From Comamonas koreensis (GTDB lineage: Bacteria > Pseudomonadota > Gammaproteobacteria > Burkholderiales > Burkholderiaceae_C): DNA of 64,000 bases. The stretch spans positions 1,178,001 to 1,242,000 of the forward strand of contig NZ_CP043575.1 in the NCBI RefSeq assembly GCF_014076495.1, in the 5' to 3' direction. The notes under the pieces are model-generated. The model was not told the DNA's origin, did no database searches, and saw only the letters and a program-made list of their open reading frames with translations. This document shows, one piece after another, positions 19,938 through 28,249 of this stretch (positions are counted from its first letter, which is position 1; each line of letters starts with the position of its first letter). The position numbers were made by a program, and so were the translations under genes.

Positions 19938-20909
19938 ATGACGAATCTGCGCGCTATCGATATCTTTGTCAAAGCCCTGGAAGGGGGCTCCATCGCCTCG
20001 GCTGCACGCCAGCTGGGTATTTCTCCGGCTGCGGCCAGCCAGAACATTGCGCGCTTGGAGCGCGAGCTGGGCACGCGCTTGCTCACGCGCACCACGCGCT
20101 CGATGGCGTTGACCGAAGCGGGCGAGCGCTACCTGGCCCGGGTGGCGCCGGTGCTGGATGCACTGGCGCGGGCGCAGGCCGATGTGTCGCTGGTGCATGG
20201 GGTTGTGCAGGGGCGGCTGCGGGTGGCCTGCATGGCTGCCTTTGGCCGCCATGTGCTGGCACCCTTGCTGCCGGCTTTTCAGGCGCGCCACCCGCAGCTG
20301 GAGCTGGAATTGCTCGTAACCGACCGCGATGTCGATGTGCTCAAGGAGGATGTGGACGTCAGCATCCGCTACCGCGATGTGCTGGAGCCCGGCATGTCCG
20401 TGCGGCCACTCGCGGCCATGCCGCGCTTTTTGTACGCCTCGCCCGCGTATCTGGAAAAGCATGGCCGCCCGCAGGTGGCCGAGGATCTGCTGCAGCATGC
20501 CTGTTTGCTGTACCGCCGCGAGCGGGACGGGCGCTTTATGCGCTGGCCCTTTGTGCGCGATGGCCGGCGGGTCGACCCTGGTCTGCGTGTTGCCGCCATT
20601 GGCACCGATATCGATGCGCTGGTGGAGCTGGCGGTTGCTGGTGGCGGTATCGTCTGGGCCGGCAGCTTTATCACCCAGCGCCATGTGCAGGAAGGGCGGC
20701 TGGTGCCCTTGGTGCTGCAGCCCGCGCGCAAGGGCCGCAAAGCAGCACCGGGCCCGCTGTTACTGCAGGATGTGACCCTGGACTTTTTTGCCTGCTTCCG
20801 CGACCGGCAGTATGTGCCTGCCAAGGTGCGGAGCTTTGTGGACTATTTGCTGGAGGTGCTGCCGGGGCATCCGGCGTTGGCGCAGATTATGTCCAGCGAA
20901 GCGCCCTAA
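19938..20909 (+). CDS. LysR-family transcriptional regulator
   Basis: A 323-residue regulator. The winged helix at residues 1-60 (TNLRAIDIFVKALEGGSIASAARQ, then ISPAAASQNIARLERELGTRLL) is followed by a linker helix and a two-lobed effector domain. The helix-turn-helix type with AAASQNIARLE is close to the AaeR/DmlR branch. It diverges from a small unknown gene across a perfect dyad. Its effector cannot be told from the sequence. Confidence 0.9.
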   Translation: MTNLRAIDIFVKALEGGSIASAARQLGISPAAASQNIARLERELGTRLLTRTTRSMALTEAGERYLARVAPVLDALARAQADVSLVHGVVQGRLRVACMAAFGRHVLAPLLPAFQARHPQLELELLVTDRDVDVLKEDVDVSIRYRDVLEPGMSVRPLAAMPRFLYASPAYLEKHGRPQVAEDLLQHACLLYRRERDGRFMRWPFVRDGRRVDPGLRVAAIGTDIDALVELAVAGGGIVWAGSFITQRHVQEGRLVPLVLQPARKGRKAAPGPLLLQDVTLDFFACFRDRQYVPAKVRSFVDYLLEVLPGHPALAQIMSSEAP

Positions 20910-20939
20910 CGATGCGCGCTACGCTGGGGCTTGCCTGTG

Positions 20940-21383
20940 TTATCCAGCACCGCCGTACGTCAAATGGATCAGCGGATAAGGTCGCCCCTGCCCATCCACC
21001 TCCGAACGCCCGGTGCGCCGAAAGCCCATCTTTTCGTAAAAGCCGACCGCCTGCGCATTCTGCTCGTTGACATCGGTGCTCATCTGCGCATGCAGTGACA
21101 GTCCATGGCGCACCAGTGCGGCGCCCAGGCCTTGGCCTCGGGCGGCGGGGTCGACAAACAGGGCTTTCATGTGGCCGTTGTCGATAAGCATGAAGGCGAG
21201 TGGGTGGTCCTGCGCATCAACGGCCAGCCAGAGCGGCGCCTGGGGCAGGAAGCTGCTGACCAGCGCATCAAGGGCCGCGCGGTCTTCTGGCAGCAGAAAG
21301 TGGTGGGTGGCGTCCACGGCCTGGCGCCAGATCTCGACGGCGCGTGGGCCATCTTTGGGGCGGGAGGGGCGAATGGTGGTCAT
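20940..21383 (-). CDS. yjaB: GNAT-family N-acetyltransferase, YjaB-like
   Basis: A 147-residue acetyltransferase strongly resembling E. coli YjaB: IWRQAVDATHHFL at the start, SFLPQAPLWLAVD, then the acetyl-CoA loop ARGQGLGAALVRH (the R/QxxGxG/A motif) near residue 87, VNEQNAQAVGFYEKMGFRRTGRSEVD, and the PYPLIHLTY end. The family binds acetyl-CoA; the physiological acceptor is not known to me. The start 21383 gives the family length. It is a monocistronic gene between LysR and MocR genes. Confidence 0.88.
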   Translation of the reverse strand: MTTIRPSRPKDGPRAVEIWRQAVDATHHFLLPEDRAALDALVSSFLPQAPLWLAVDAQDHPLAFMLIDNGHMKALFVDPAARGQGLGAALVRHGLSLHAQMSTDVNEQNAQAVGFYEKMGFRRTGRSEVDGQGRPYPLIHLTYGGAG

Positions 21384-21491
21384 CGCGGAATTATGCACAG
21401 GCCTGCTGTGCGGGGCAGCCAGGCGCGCATGGTGCGGGTGCGGAGGGGCTTCAGATAGCCCATGGCTGGCATCCGCATCCAATAACAATTA

Positions 21492-21531
21492 AGCTCCACC
21501 GTTATGGAGTTTTTAGCAGAACAGTGGAGCT
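21492..21531. promoter_or_regulatory. Inverted repeats before the MocR gene
   Basis: AGCTCCAC (21492-21499) and GTGGAGCT (21524-21531) are perfect complements 24 bases apart, and TGGAG at 21505-21509 gives a third half-site pairing with CTCCA at 21494-21498. The right arm overlaps the ribosome site of the MocR gene. Multiple half-sites like this suit a dimeric MocR/GntR regulator acting on its own promoter. Confidence 0.5.
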
Positions 21532-21535
21532 GACG

Positions 21536-22942
21536 ATGGCGCGCAACGGTACCCTTATTCAGCAGGTGATGGCCCATGTGCGTGCCGGCATGGCATCGCG
21601 CAGCTATTTACCTGGCACGCGGCTGCCATCGGTGCGGCAGCAGGCGGGGTTGCTGGGCATGTCGGTCTCGACGGTGGTGGAGGCCTATGAAAGGCTGGCC
21701 GCAGAGGGCCTGGTGGTGGCGCGGCCGGGAGCGGGTTTTTATATCAACGGGCCGGTGGCACCGCTGGCGCTGCTGAAGCTGGGGCCCAAGCTGGACCGGG
21801 TCGTCGATCCGCTCTGGGTGTCGCGCCAGTCGCTGGAGAGCGACCACGCCACGCTGCGCCCGGGCTGTGGCTGGCTGCCGCCAGAGTGGATGTTTGAAGA
21901 GGGCGTGCGGCGGGCGCTGCGTGCGCAGGCGCGGGGGCCGCTGGTGGAGCTGACCGAATATGCCGCGCCGCTAGGCAGCCCGGGGCTGCGCCAGTTGCTG
22001 GCCAGGCGCATGGCGGCCACTGGCATTGAGGTATCGCCCGAGCAGGTGATGCTGACCGAGTCGGGCACCCAGGCCATTGACCTGGTGTGCCGCTTCTTGC
22101 TCAAGCCCGGCGACACGGTGCTGGTCGATGACCCTTGCTATTTCAACTTCCATGCGCTGCTCAAGGCACACCAGGTGCAGGCCGTGGGCGTGCGCTACAC
22201 GCCGCAGGGCCCCGATGTGCAGCAGTTTGAGAAGGCCCTGCAAGCGCACCAGCCCCGGCTCTACATCACCAATGCCGGCATCCACAACCCCACGGGTGCC
22301 GCGCTGTCGCCGCTGGTGGCGCACCGGCTGCTCAAGCTGGTGGAGGGCTCGGACCTGGTGATTGTGGAGGACGATATCTTTGCCGACTTCGAGAACCAGC
22401 ATGCGCCCCGGCTGGCCGCGTTTGACGGGCTGGCGCGTGTGATCCAGATCGGCAGCTTTTCCAAGACCGTCTCGGCCTCCGTGCGCTGCGGCTACCTGGC
22501 GGCCCGCCCCGACTGGATCGAGGGCCTGGTCGACCTGAAGCTGGCCACCACCTTTGGCGCCGGGCGGCTGGCGCAGGACATCATCCTGAAAACCCTGACC
22601 GACAGCGGCTACCGCAAGCACATGGACCTGGTGCGCCAGCGCCTGGCCAAGAACATGGACAAAGTGGCCCAGCGGCTGCGCAAGCTGCGGGTGGAGCCCG
22701 CCTTGGTGCCGCAGGCCGGCATGTTTTTGTGGTGCCGCCTGCCGCAAGGCGCCGATGCGGCAGCGGTGGCGCGGGCTTGTCTGCAAGAAGGGGTGGTGCT
22801 GGCGCCCGGCAACTCATTCAGCCAGTCGCAGTCGGCGGGCGACTTTTTGCGCTTCAACGTGTCGCAGTGCGCCGATGAGCGGGTGTTTGCGGTGCTGGAC
22901 CGGGCCTTGAGGCAAGCTACTGCCGGGACACAAGGCCGCTAA
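21536..22942 (+). CDS. MocR-type regulator: GntR winged helix fused to aminotransferase domain
   Basis: A 468-residue fusion. Residues 1-75 form a GntR DNA-binding domain (QQVMAHVRAGMASRSYLPGTRLPSVRQ). Residues from about 110 onward form a fold-type I aminotransferase with the PLP lysine K310 in GSFSKTVSASVRCGY and the ligands N in NAGIHNPTGA and D in VEDDIFADF. MocR proteins use bound PLP as an effector sensor rather than an enzyme. The start has GGAG six bases upstream. The next gene, a drug/metabolite exporter, is on the same strand 137 bases away and is a likely target; MocR-EamA neighbours are common. Confidence 0.88.
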   Translation: MARNGTLIQQVMAHVRAGMASRSYLPGTRLPSVRQQAGLLGMSVSTVVEAYERLAAEGLVVARPGAGFYINGPVAPLALLKLGPKLDRVVDPLWVSRQSLESDHATLRPGCGWLPPEWMFEEGVRRALRAQARGPLVELTEYAAPLGSPGLRQLLARRMAATGIEVSPEQVMLTESGTQAIDLVCRFLLKPGDTVLVDDPCYFNFHALLKAHQVQAVGVRYTPQGPDVQQFEKALQAHQPRLYITNAGIHNPTGAALSPLVAHRLLKLVEGSDLVIVEDDIFADFENQHAPRLAAFDGLARVIQIGSFSKTVSASVRCGYLAARPDWIEGLVDLKLATTFGAGRLAQDIILKTLTDSGYRKHMDLVRQRLAKNMDKVAQRLRKLRVEPALVPQAGMFLWCRLPQGADAAAVARACLQEGVVLAPGNSFSQSQSAGDFLRFNVSQCADERVFAVLDRALRQATAGTQGR

Positions 22943-22994
22943 CTGCAGGATCTGCGGCCCGCTTGGCTGCCCACTGTATGGTCTTTTATTGATA

Positions 22995-23012
22995 ACAGTT
23001 TCTTTGAACTGT
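22995..23012. promoter_or_regulatory. Dyad upstream of the EamA transporter gene
   Basis: ACAGTT-N6-AACTGT is a perfect inverted repeat followed directly by further ACTG copies (ACTGTACTGCACTG). It lies 67 bases before the transporter start and is the likely regulator site, perhaps for the MocR protein upstream. Confidence 0.5.
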
Positions 23013-23079
23013 ACTGCACTGTGTCTGGTGCAGAGGGCAGGCGGCATGCTGTACTGCGGGCTCGATCAAGGAGTCTGGC

Positions 23080-23940
23080 ATGGAGAAAAGTACGGGCGGG
23101 TGGCTCAATGGCCTGGTGGGGGTGGCTATTTTTGCCGGTTCGCTGCCGGCCACGCGGGTGGCGGTGGCAGATTTGAACCCCAGTTTTCTGACCTGTGCCC
23201 GTGCTGTAGTGGCGGCGCTGCTGGGGGGTGCCTTTTTGCTGGCCCAGCGTGCGCGCCGGCCTGCCGCGGCCGATGTGCCGTCGCTCGCGGTGGCGGCCTT
23301 GGGCGTGGTGGTGGGTTTTCCGCTGCTGACGGCCTTGGCGCTGCAGCGCATGACTTCGGCCTATTCCATTGTCTTTATTGGCTTGCTGCCGCTGTCCACC
23401 GCCCTGTTTGCGGTGTTGCGCGGAGGTGAGCGGCCCCAGGGGCTGTTCTGGGTCTTCTCGTTGGCGGGGGCTGCCGTGGTGGCGGGCTATGCCGCCCTGG
23501 GCGGCGGGCAAGGCTCGCTGAGCGGCGATGTGCTGATGCTGGCCGCCGTGCTGGTCTGCGGCATGGGCTACGCCGAGGGCGCGCGCCTGTCGCGCAAGCT
23601 GGGCGGCTGGCAGGTCATCAGCTGGGCGTTGGTTTTGGCGCTGCCGCTGATGCTGCCGTTGGCGCTGTGGCTGGCCCCTGCGACCTTGGCGCATGTCAGC
23701 AACGCCACCTGGCTCAGCTTTGTCTATGTGGCGGTTTTTAGCCAGCTCATCGGTTTTGTGTTTTGGTACCGGGGGTTGGCACAAGGCGGCATTGCTGCCG
23801 TCGGCCAGCTGCAGTTGCTGCAGCCCTTTATGGGCTTGGCACTGGCTGCAGTGTTGCTGCATGAGCAGGTCAGCTGGTCGATGCTGGTCGTCACCCTGGT
23901 GGCCGTAGTCTGTGTGGCGGGCGCCAAAAAATATGCCTGA
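23080..23940 (+). CDS. EamA/DMT-family transporter
   Basis: Inner-membrane protein of 286 residues with about ten hydrophobic segments in two EamA halves (residues 10-135 and 150-280). The second half has the typical VAVFSQLIGFVFWYRGLAQGGIAAVGQLQLLQPFMGLALA. Drug/metabolite transporters of this group export amino acids or metabolites; the substrate here is unknown. It follows the MocR gene on the same strand, with an inverted repeat in the gap, so local control by that PLP-sensing regulator is likely. Confidence 0.88.
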   Translation: MEKSTGGWLNGLVGVAIFAGSLPATRVAVADLNPSFLTCARAVVAALLGGAFLLAQRARRPAAADVPSLAVAALGVVVGFPLLTALALQRMTSAYSIVFIGLLPLSTALFAVLRGGERPQGLFWVFSLAGAAVVAGYAALGGGQGSLSGDVLMLAAVLVCGMGYAEGARLSRKLGGWQVISWALVLALPLMLPLALWLAPATLAHVSNATWLSFVYVAVFSQLIGFVFWYRGLAQGGIAAVGQLQLLQPFMGLALAAVLLHEQVSWSMLVVTLVAVVCVAGAKKYA

Positions 23941-24112
23941 TGCATGTTCTGCAGCGGGCGCAGCGCCGGCGGTTTATGGTGCTGTCCGCATTCGGCACCT
24001 AGCAGGCAGGTTCGGCATGTTCTGTGTGGCGCTGGCGAAGTTATCTGGCGCTGGGCGGTGCGGAAAACGGCTATTCTTTTGTCTTTCCAAAAATATGACA
24101 CCGAGGTTTGCC

Positions 24113-25855
24113 ATGAAGACCGTATTCCGCCACACCGCCATCGCCCTGGGTATTGCCCTGGCGGCAGCCAGCGCCCAGGCCCAGCTGCTGCAAAAGCCGG
24201 CGCTCGATGCGATTGCCGCCGAGGCCGTGAAGACGCCTGCGACCTTTGCGCATTTTTTGCAGAACGCCGCCAAGCAGGATGCCCGCCTGGCGCCTGCCGT
24301 GCAGCGCTACACGCAAGGCCAGGCGCTGCAAGGCGATGACCTGGCCAATGTGGCCCGCCTGCTGGGCCTCTATACCCGTCTGACGCAAGAGCACCAGGTG
24401 CTCAGCAGCATCGGCCAGATGGTGGCGCTGCCAACGGTGCGCGACCCCAAGGTGCCGCCGCATGAGAGCCCCGCCATCATCGACTTTGGCCGCATGGTGG
24501 AAAAGATGGCCCAGGACTTTGGCCTGCAGTACCGCAATGTGGACAACCGCATTTTTGAAGTGACCTTGCCGGGCACGAGCGCAGAAGAGTTCGGCATTCT
24601 GACCCATGCGGATGTGGTGCCGGTGGTGCCCGCCGAATGGGTGGTGGATGGCCAGCAGCTCGACCCCTTCAAGGTCACCCGCGTGGGCGACAAGCTCTAC
24701 GGTCGCGGCACCATCGACGACAAGGGCTCGATCGCCACGGTGCTGTATGCGATGAAGGCCGTCAAGCAATCCAAGCTGCCGCTGCAGCGCAGCATTCGCC
24801 TGATGATCGAGACCACCGAAGAGACCGGTGGCGACGCGATGAAGTACTACCGCGACAAGACCAAGCTGCCCGACTACAACATCGTGCTCGACAGCAAGTA
24901 CCCGGCCGTGGTGGCCGAAAAAGGCACGGGCGCCATCAAGGCCAGCTTTGCTGATATGAAGACCGACCCGCAGCAACCGGCGATCACCGCGATGGCGGGT
25001 GCCGCATCGGCCAACGCCATTGCCCAGACGGCCACTGCCACCATCGAGGCCGGCAATGCCGCTGCGCTGGCCGCCGTGGCCGAAAAACTGCAGGCCGCCA
25101 AGGATGGCTTTGTGGCCAGCAACCAGCAGTTTGGCCAATTCAGCGTGGACCTGGTGACCAGCGCCAACAAGATCGATATCAAGGTAACCGGCACCTCTGC
25201 CCACGGCTCGCGCCCTGAAGAAGGCGTGAACCCCGTGCCGCGCCTGGCCCTGCTGCTGCAATCGGCGCTGATGCCCGCCCAGGGCCAGCCGCTGGTGCAA
25301 CAGAACCAGTACAGCGAAGCGGTGCGCTACATCAATGGCGTGTTTGGCATGGACTACTTTGGCAAGGGCCTGAACGTCGCCTACGCCGATGACTTCATGG
25401 GCCCGCTGACCATCTCGCCCAACCTGATCAAGCCCGGCAATGGCCAGCTGGAAGTGACCGCCAATGCCCGCATGCCGCGCGGCAAATCGCCCGAGCAGCT
25501 CAAGGCCGAGGTGGAAAAGGGCATAGCCAACTGGAGCGCTGCCGCCAAGGTGCCCGTCAAGATCGACTACAGCCAAGGCAACTGGATGGCCCGCGACCCC
25601 AAGGGCGCCTGGCTCTCGACCTTGCTGAACATCTTTGGCGACACCACGGGCCTCGATGCCAAGCCCGTGCCGACTGCCGGCAGCACCACCGCCAAGCTGA
25701 TGCCCAATGCCATCAACTTTGGCCCCGCGATGCCGGGCAAGAAGTACACCGCGCACAACGCGCTGGAGTACAAGGAAGTGCCGGACCTGCAGGCCGATAT
25801 GCAGATGTTTACCGAGATGCTGGTGCGCATCGGCAACCTGCAGCAGATGCAATAA
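24113..25855 (+). CDS. Secreted M20-family metallopeptidase/dipeptidase
   Basis: A 580-residue protein with a signal peptide (FRHTAIALGIALAAASAQA, cleavage near residue 22). The zinc-binding set of M20 enzymes is visible: H165 in LTHADVVP, D in GRGTIDDKGS near 201, the catalytic-base pair in ETTEETGGD near 237, D in VLDSKYP near 262, and the last H in KYTAHNALEYKE near the end. The GTSAHGSRPEEGVNP loop of the lid domain is also present. The layout is that of PepV-like dipeptidases, here exported to the periplasm. The start at 24113 has GAGG upstream and opens directly into the signal peptide. A strong terminator follows. Confidence 0.88.
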   Translation: MKTVFRHTAIALGIALAAASAQAQLLQKPALDAIAAEAVKTPATFAHFLQNAAKQDARLAPAVQRYTQGQALQGDDLANVARLLGLYTRLTQEHQVLSSIGQMVALPTVRDPKVPPHESPAIIDFGRMVEKMAQDFGLQYRNVDNRIFEVTLPGTSAEEFGILTHADVVPVVPAEWVVDGQQLDPFKVTRVGDKLYGRGTIDDKGSIATVLYAMKAVKQSKLPLQRSIRLMIETTEETGGDAMKYYRDKTKLPDYNIVLDSKYPAVVAEKGTGAIKASFADMKTDPQQPAITAMAGAASANAIAQTATATIEAGNAAALAAVAEKLQAAKDGFVASNQQFGQFSVDLVTSANKIDIKVTGTSAHGSRPEEGVNPVPRLALLLQSALMPAQGQPLVQQNQYSEAVRYINGVFGMDYFGKGLNVAYADDFMGPLTISPNLIKPGNGQLEVTANARMPRGKSPEQLKAEVEKGIANWSAAAKVPVKIDYSQGNWMARDPKGAWLSTLLNIFGDTTGLDAKPVPTAGSTTAKLMPNAINFGPAMPGKKYTAHNALEYKEVPDLQADMQMFTEMLVRIGNLQQMQ

Positions 25856-25880
25856 GCACCAGGCTTTGGCCCCAAGCAAA

Positions 25881-25915
25881 AGGCCTGCTCCCAAGACGGG
25901 GGCAGGCCTTTTTTT
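25881..25915. terminator. Bidirectional terminator between the M20 gene and dgoA
   Basis: AGGCCTGC (25881-25888) pairs with GCAGGCCT (25902-25909), followed by Ts to 25915. Read in the other direction the stem is followed by TTTTGCTT, so it can also serve the converging dgoKA operon. Confidence 0.88.
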
Positions 25916-25935
25916 ACGGCGTGGCGATGTCTTGG

Positions 25936-26574
25936 TCAGCCCGCTTTTGCAGCCTGAAAGTTCTCCGCAAACGCCAGTGCATCCACACGCACCTGCGCCG
26001 CCGTCTTGCCGGGCTTGAACAGTGCCGAGCCAATGCCAAAGCCGGCTGCGCCCGCTTGCAGCCAGGGGGCCATGTTGTCGGGGGCAATGCCGCCCACGGG
26101 GTAGATGTTGCTGCCCTTGGGCAGCACGGCCAGCAGGGCCTTGATGACGGCGGGCGAGGCCAGCTCGGCGGGGAAGATCTTGAGGCCATGGGCGCCATGC
26201 TCCAGCGCCATGAAAGCTTCGGTGGGGGTGAAGACGCCGGGCAGGCTGATGAGGCCGAGCTTGACGGCCTCATCGATCACGGCCGGGTTGCAGTTGGGCG
26301 AGATGATCAGCTGGCCGCCGGCGGCATGCACATCGCGCACCTGCTGGGGCATCAGCACCGTGCCCGCGCCCACCAGCACATGCGGGTAGGCTTCGCGCAT
26401 CGCGGCAATGCTCTCCAATGGCTCGGGCGAGTTCAGCGGTACTTCCCACAGGCCAAAACCGGCCGATTGCAAGGCAGCACCCACGGGCACGGCCTCGCTG
26501 GGGGTGAGGCCACGCAGGATGGCGATCAGCGGCAGCTTGGCCTGCAGGGCCTGGAATTGTTGGAGCAGGTTCAT
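25936..26574 (-). CDS. dgoA: 2-dehydro-3-deoxy-6-phosphogalactonate aldolase
   Basis: A 212-residue cytoplasmic class I aldolase of the KDPG/KDPGal family. It has PLIAILRGLTP, the glutamate region WEVPLNSPEP, VGAGTVL, SPNCNPAVI and the Schiff-base lysine in GLKIFPAE, then PVGGI. The WEVPLNSPEPLESI and LRGLTPSEA elements fit the galactonate enzyme rather than Eda. It splits 2-keto-3-deoxy-6-phosphogalactonate to pyruvate and glyceraldehyde 3-phosphate in the De Ley-Doudoroff pathway. It follows dgoK on the same strand 64 bases away, so the last two steps are encoded together; no galactonate dehydratase is seen here. Confidence 0.92.
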   Translation of the reverse strand: MNLLQQFQALQAKLPLIAILRGLTPSEAVPVGAALQSAGFGLWEVPLNSPEPLESIAAMREAYPHVLVGAGTVLMPQQVRDVHAAGGQLIISPNCNPAVIDEAVKLGLISLPGVFTPTEAFMALEHGAHGLKIFPAELASPAVIKALLAVLPKGSNIYPVGGIAPDNMAPWLQAGAAGFGIGSALFKPGKTAAQVRVDALAFAENFQAAKAG

Positions 26575-26638
26575 GGCGGTGTTCTGGATGGAGGGCGGTA
26601 CGAAGAGGGCAGGGGGTGGCGCGGATTGGATGGCGTGT

Positions 26639-27601
26639 TCAGCCTTGGGTCAGGTGTTCGTAAATGGCCTGGTGGCCGGCCCAGGTGGCTTCGTCGCCAA
26701 AGGCAATGGGTTCGCCGCCTGCATGGCGCAGTGCCAGGCTGTAGCGCTGCACCAGGGTGCTGGAGCCGATGACGGCGACGCGGCTGCCCGCTGCCGTCGG
26801 CATCGCGCGCAGCTCCTGGCCAATCAGCAGGCCAGACAGGTAGCTGGCCGACTGGGCCGGGTCGAGCGCGCCAAACAGCGACAGCGCACGCGTGCCAAAC
26901 AGCAGGTGGCTCAGGCTGTCGGGGCTCTGCGCCCGCTCCAGCCCTTGTATGAAGGCAGCCTCGTCCAGCGCGGCGCTGCTGTCCAAGGTCTTGCCCAGGA
27001 TGGAGTGCTGGGCCAGCAGTGCAAACAGCTCGCCGGTCATGAAGGTCTTGAAGCCGGTGATGGTGCTGTTTTGCGCCTGCACCCATTTGCTGTGCGTGCC
27101 CGGCAGCACCAGCAGGCCGTTGCGGCTGTCCATCAGCCGCAGCGCGCCAATCACCTGGATTTCTTCGCCACGCATCACATCGGGCACGCCATGGACGGCA
27201 TCGACCTGGCTCTGCGCCAGGCTGCTCATGCCCGGCACGATGGCCGTGGGCACGCCCTGGGGAAGATCGAGCCAGAGCAGCTGCTGGCAGAGCGCAGAAA
27301 AATCGGCCGGGCAGGGGCAGTAAGGCGCTTCCTGCCAGCCCTGGCGGCTGCCCACCATGCCCGACAGCAGGCACAGCTGGGGCCCTTCGGCCAGCCAGTC
27401 GCCAAAGTGCTGTGCAAACGCATCGGCAAAGCCGCCGGGCGCCACTTGCAAGATGCCTTGGGGCAGGGCGCGCCGCTCGCTGATCTGGCCCTGCGCATCG
27501 ATGCGCACGCCCCGCAGCGAGGTGGTGCCCCAGTCGATGGCGAGCATGCGGGGGCGCGGGTCTGACGGCGCGCGGGCGGAAAAGATCGGAGGCTTGGGCA
27601 T
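26639..27601 (-). CDS. dgoK: 2-dehydro-3-deoxygalactonokinase
   Basis: A 320-residue sugar-acid kinase. The ATP-site phosphate-1 motif AIDWGTTSLRG appears at about 19-29, LSGMVGSRQGWQE near 85 and PGTHSKWV near 170, all typical of DgoK, which phosphorylates 2-keto-3-deoxygalactonate. Start 27601 (MPKPPIF) is chosen over the in-frame ATG at 27703, which would extend into the ridA-dgoK gap; ATG 27547 (MLAIDWG) is also possible because neither has a clear ribosome site. It is followed by dgoA and preceded by ridA. Confidence 0.9.
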   Translation of the reverse strand: MPKPPIFSARAPSDPRPRMLAIDWGTTSLRGVRIDAQGQISERRALPQGILQVAPGGFADAFAQHFGDWLAEGPQLCLLSGMVGSRQGWQEAPYCPCPADFSALCQQLLWLDLPQGVPTAIVPGMSSLAQSQVDAVHGVPDVMRGEEIQVIGALRLMDSRNGLLVLPGTHSKWVQAQNSTITGFKTFMTGELFALLAQHSILGKTLDSSAALDEAAFIQGLERAQSPDSLSHLLFGTRALSLFGALDPAQSASYLSGLLIGQELRAMPTAAGSRVAVIGSSTLVQRYSLALRHAGGEPIAFGDEATWAGHQAIYEHLTQG

Positions 27602-27730
27602 GGCGGTGAGAAGGGCGAAAAAAAGCGCAGACCAAGTCTGCGCGGGCCATTGTAGAAGCGCCTGCAGCGGGCAACTGTCGCGCCTGCTGCGCGCCTGTTG
27701 CACGCGCCCGTTGCGCCGAGCGACTATGGT

Positions 27731-28117
27731 TTACAGCGGCTTGTAGGCCGTCACATCGATCTCGACCTTGGCGTCGATCATCAGGCGCGATTCCACGGTC
27801 GAGCGGGCCGGGCGGTGGTCACCAAAGCACTCCATGTAGACGCGGTTGAAGCTGCCGAAATCACGCGGGTCATCCAGCCAGACATTGACCTTGGCAACAT
27901 CGGCCAGGGTGCAGCCGCCCAGGGCCAAGGCCTCTTCCAGGCGCTTGAACACGGCGCGCGTCTGCGCCTCGATGCCGCCGGGCACTACCTGGCCCTGGTC
28001 ATCGGTGGGCACGGTGCCCGAGACAAAAACAAAGTCGCCAGCGCGCACGGCGGGCGAGAGCGGACGGGCCAGACGGTCCGATGCGAGAGGGGGTTGGCCT
28101 AGGGTAATTACTGTCAT
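27731..28117 (-). CDS. RidA-family enamine/imine deaminase
   Basis: A 128-residue cytoplasmic protein of the Rid (YjgF) family, with FVFVSGTVPTD, the VAKVNVWLDDPRDFGSFN segment and the RSTVESRLMIDAKVEID end. The arginine in the (P/A)RSTVE element is the substrate-binding residue of active Rid proteins. RidA hydrolyses 2-aminoacrylate and related enamines released by PLP dehydratases. The gene diverges from the ABC-transporter/D-amino-acid operon, which encodes just such an enzyme. A perfect ATGTAA-N5-TTACAT palindrome lies 17 bases upstream. dgoK follows 129 bases downstream. Confidence 0.9.
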   Translation of the reverse strand: MTVITLGQPPLASDRLARPLSPAVRAGDFVFVSGTVPTDDQGQVVPGGIEAQTRAVFKRLEEALALGGCTLADVAKVNVWLDDPRDFGSFNRVYMECFGDHRPARSTVESRLMIDAKVEIDVTAYKPL

Positions 28118-28133
28118 GGGGGTGGGCTCCTGT

Positions 28134-28150
28134 ATGTAAAGATATTACAT
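28134..28150. promoter_or_regulatory. HexR/RpiR-like operator between ridA and the D-amino-acid operon
   Basis: ATGTAA-AGATA-TTACAT is a perfect 6-5-6 palindrome. Its core TGTAA-N5-TTACA equals the form of the HexR (RpiR-family) consensus. An RpiR-family regulator is encoded in the divergent operon, so this is its likely site, controlling both directions. Confidence 0.65.
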
Positions 28151-28249
28151 CAACAACCCATAAATCTGTCAATAAGACGATTTGAAGGCAGTTTTTAGCG
28201 GTTGTGGTGTAAAAAAATTTCTTCACCCCCTTCGATGAAAGCCTGCCCC

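Noticed and set aside
24071..25894. 607-codon open frame on the minus strand
   Set aside because: Shadow of the M20 hydrolase gene, whose catalytic residues are clear on the other strand.
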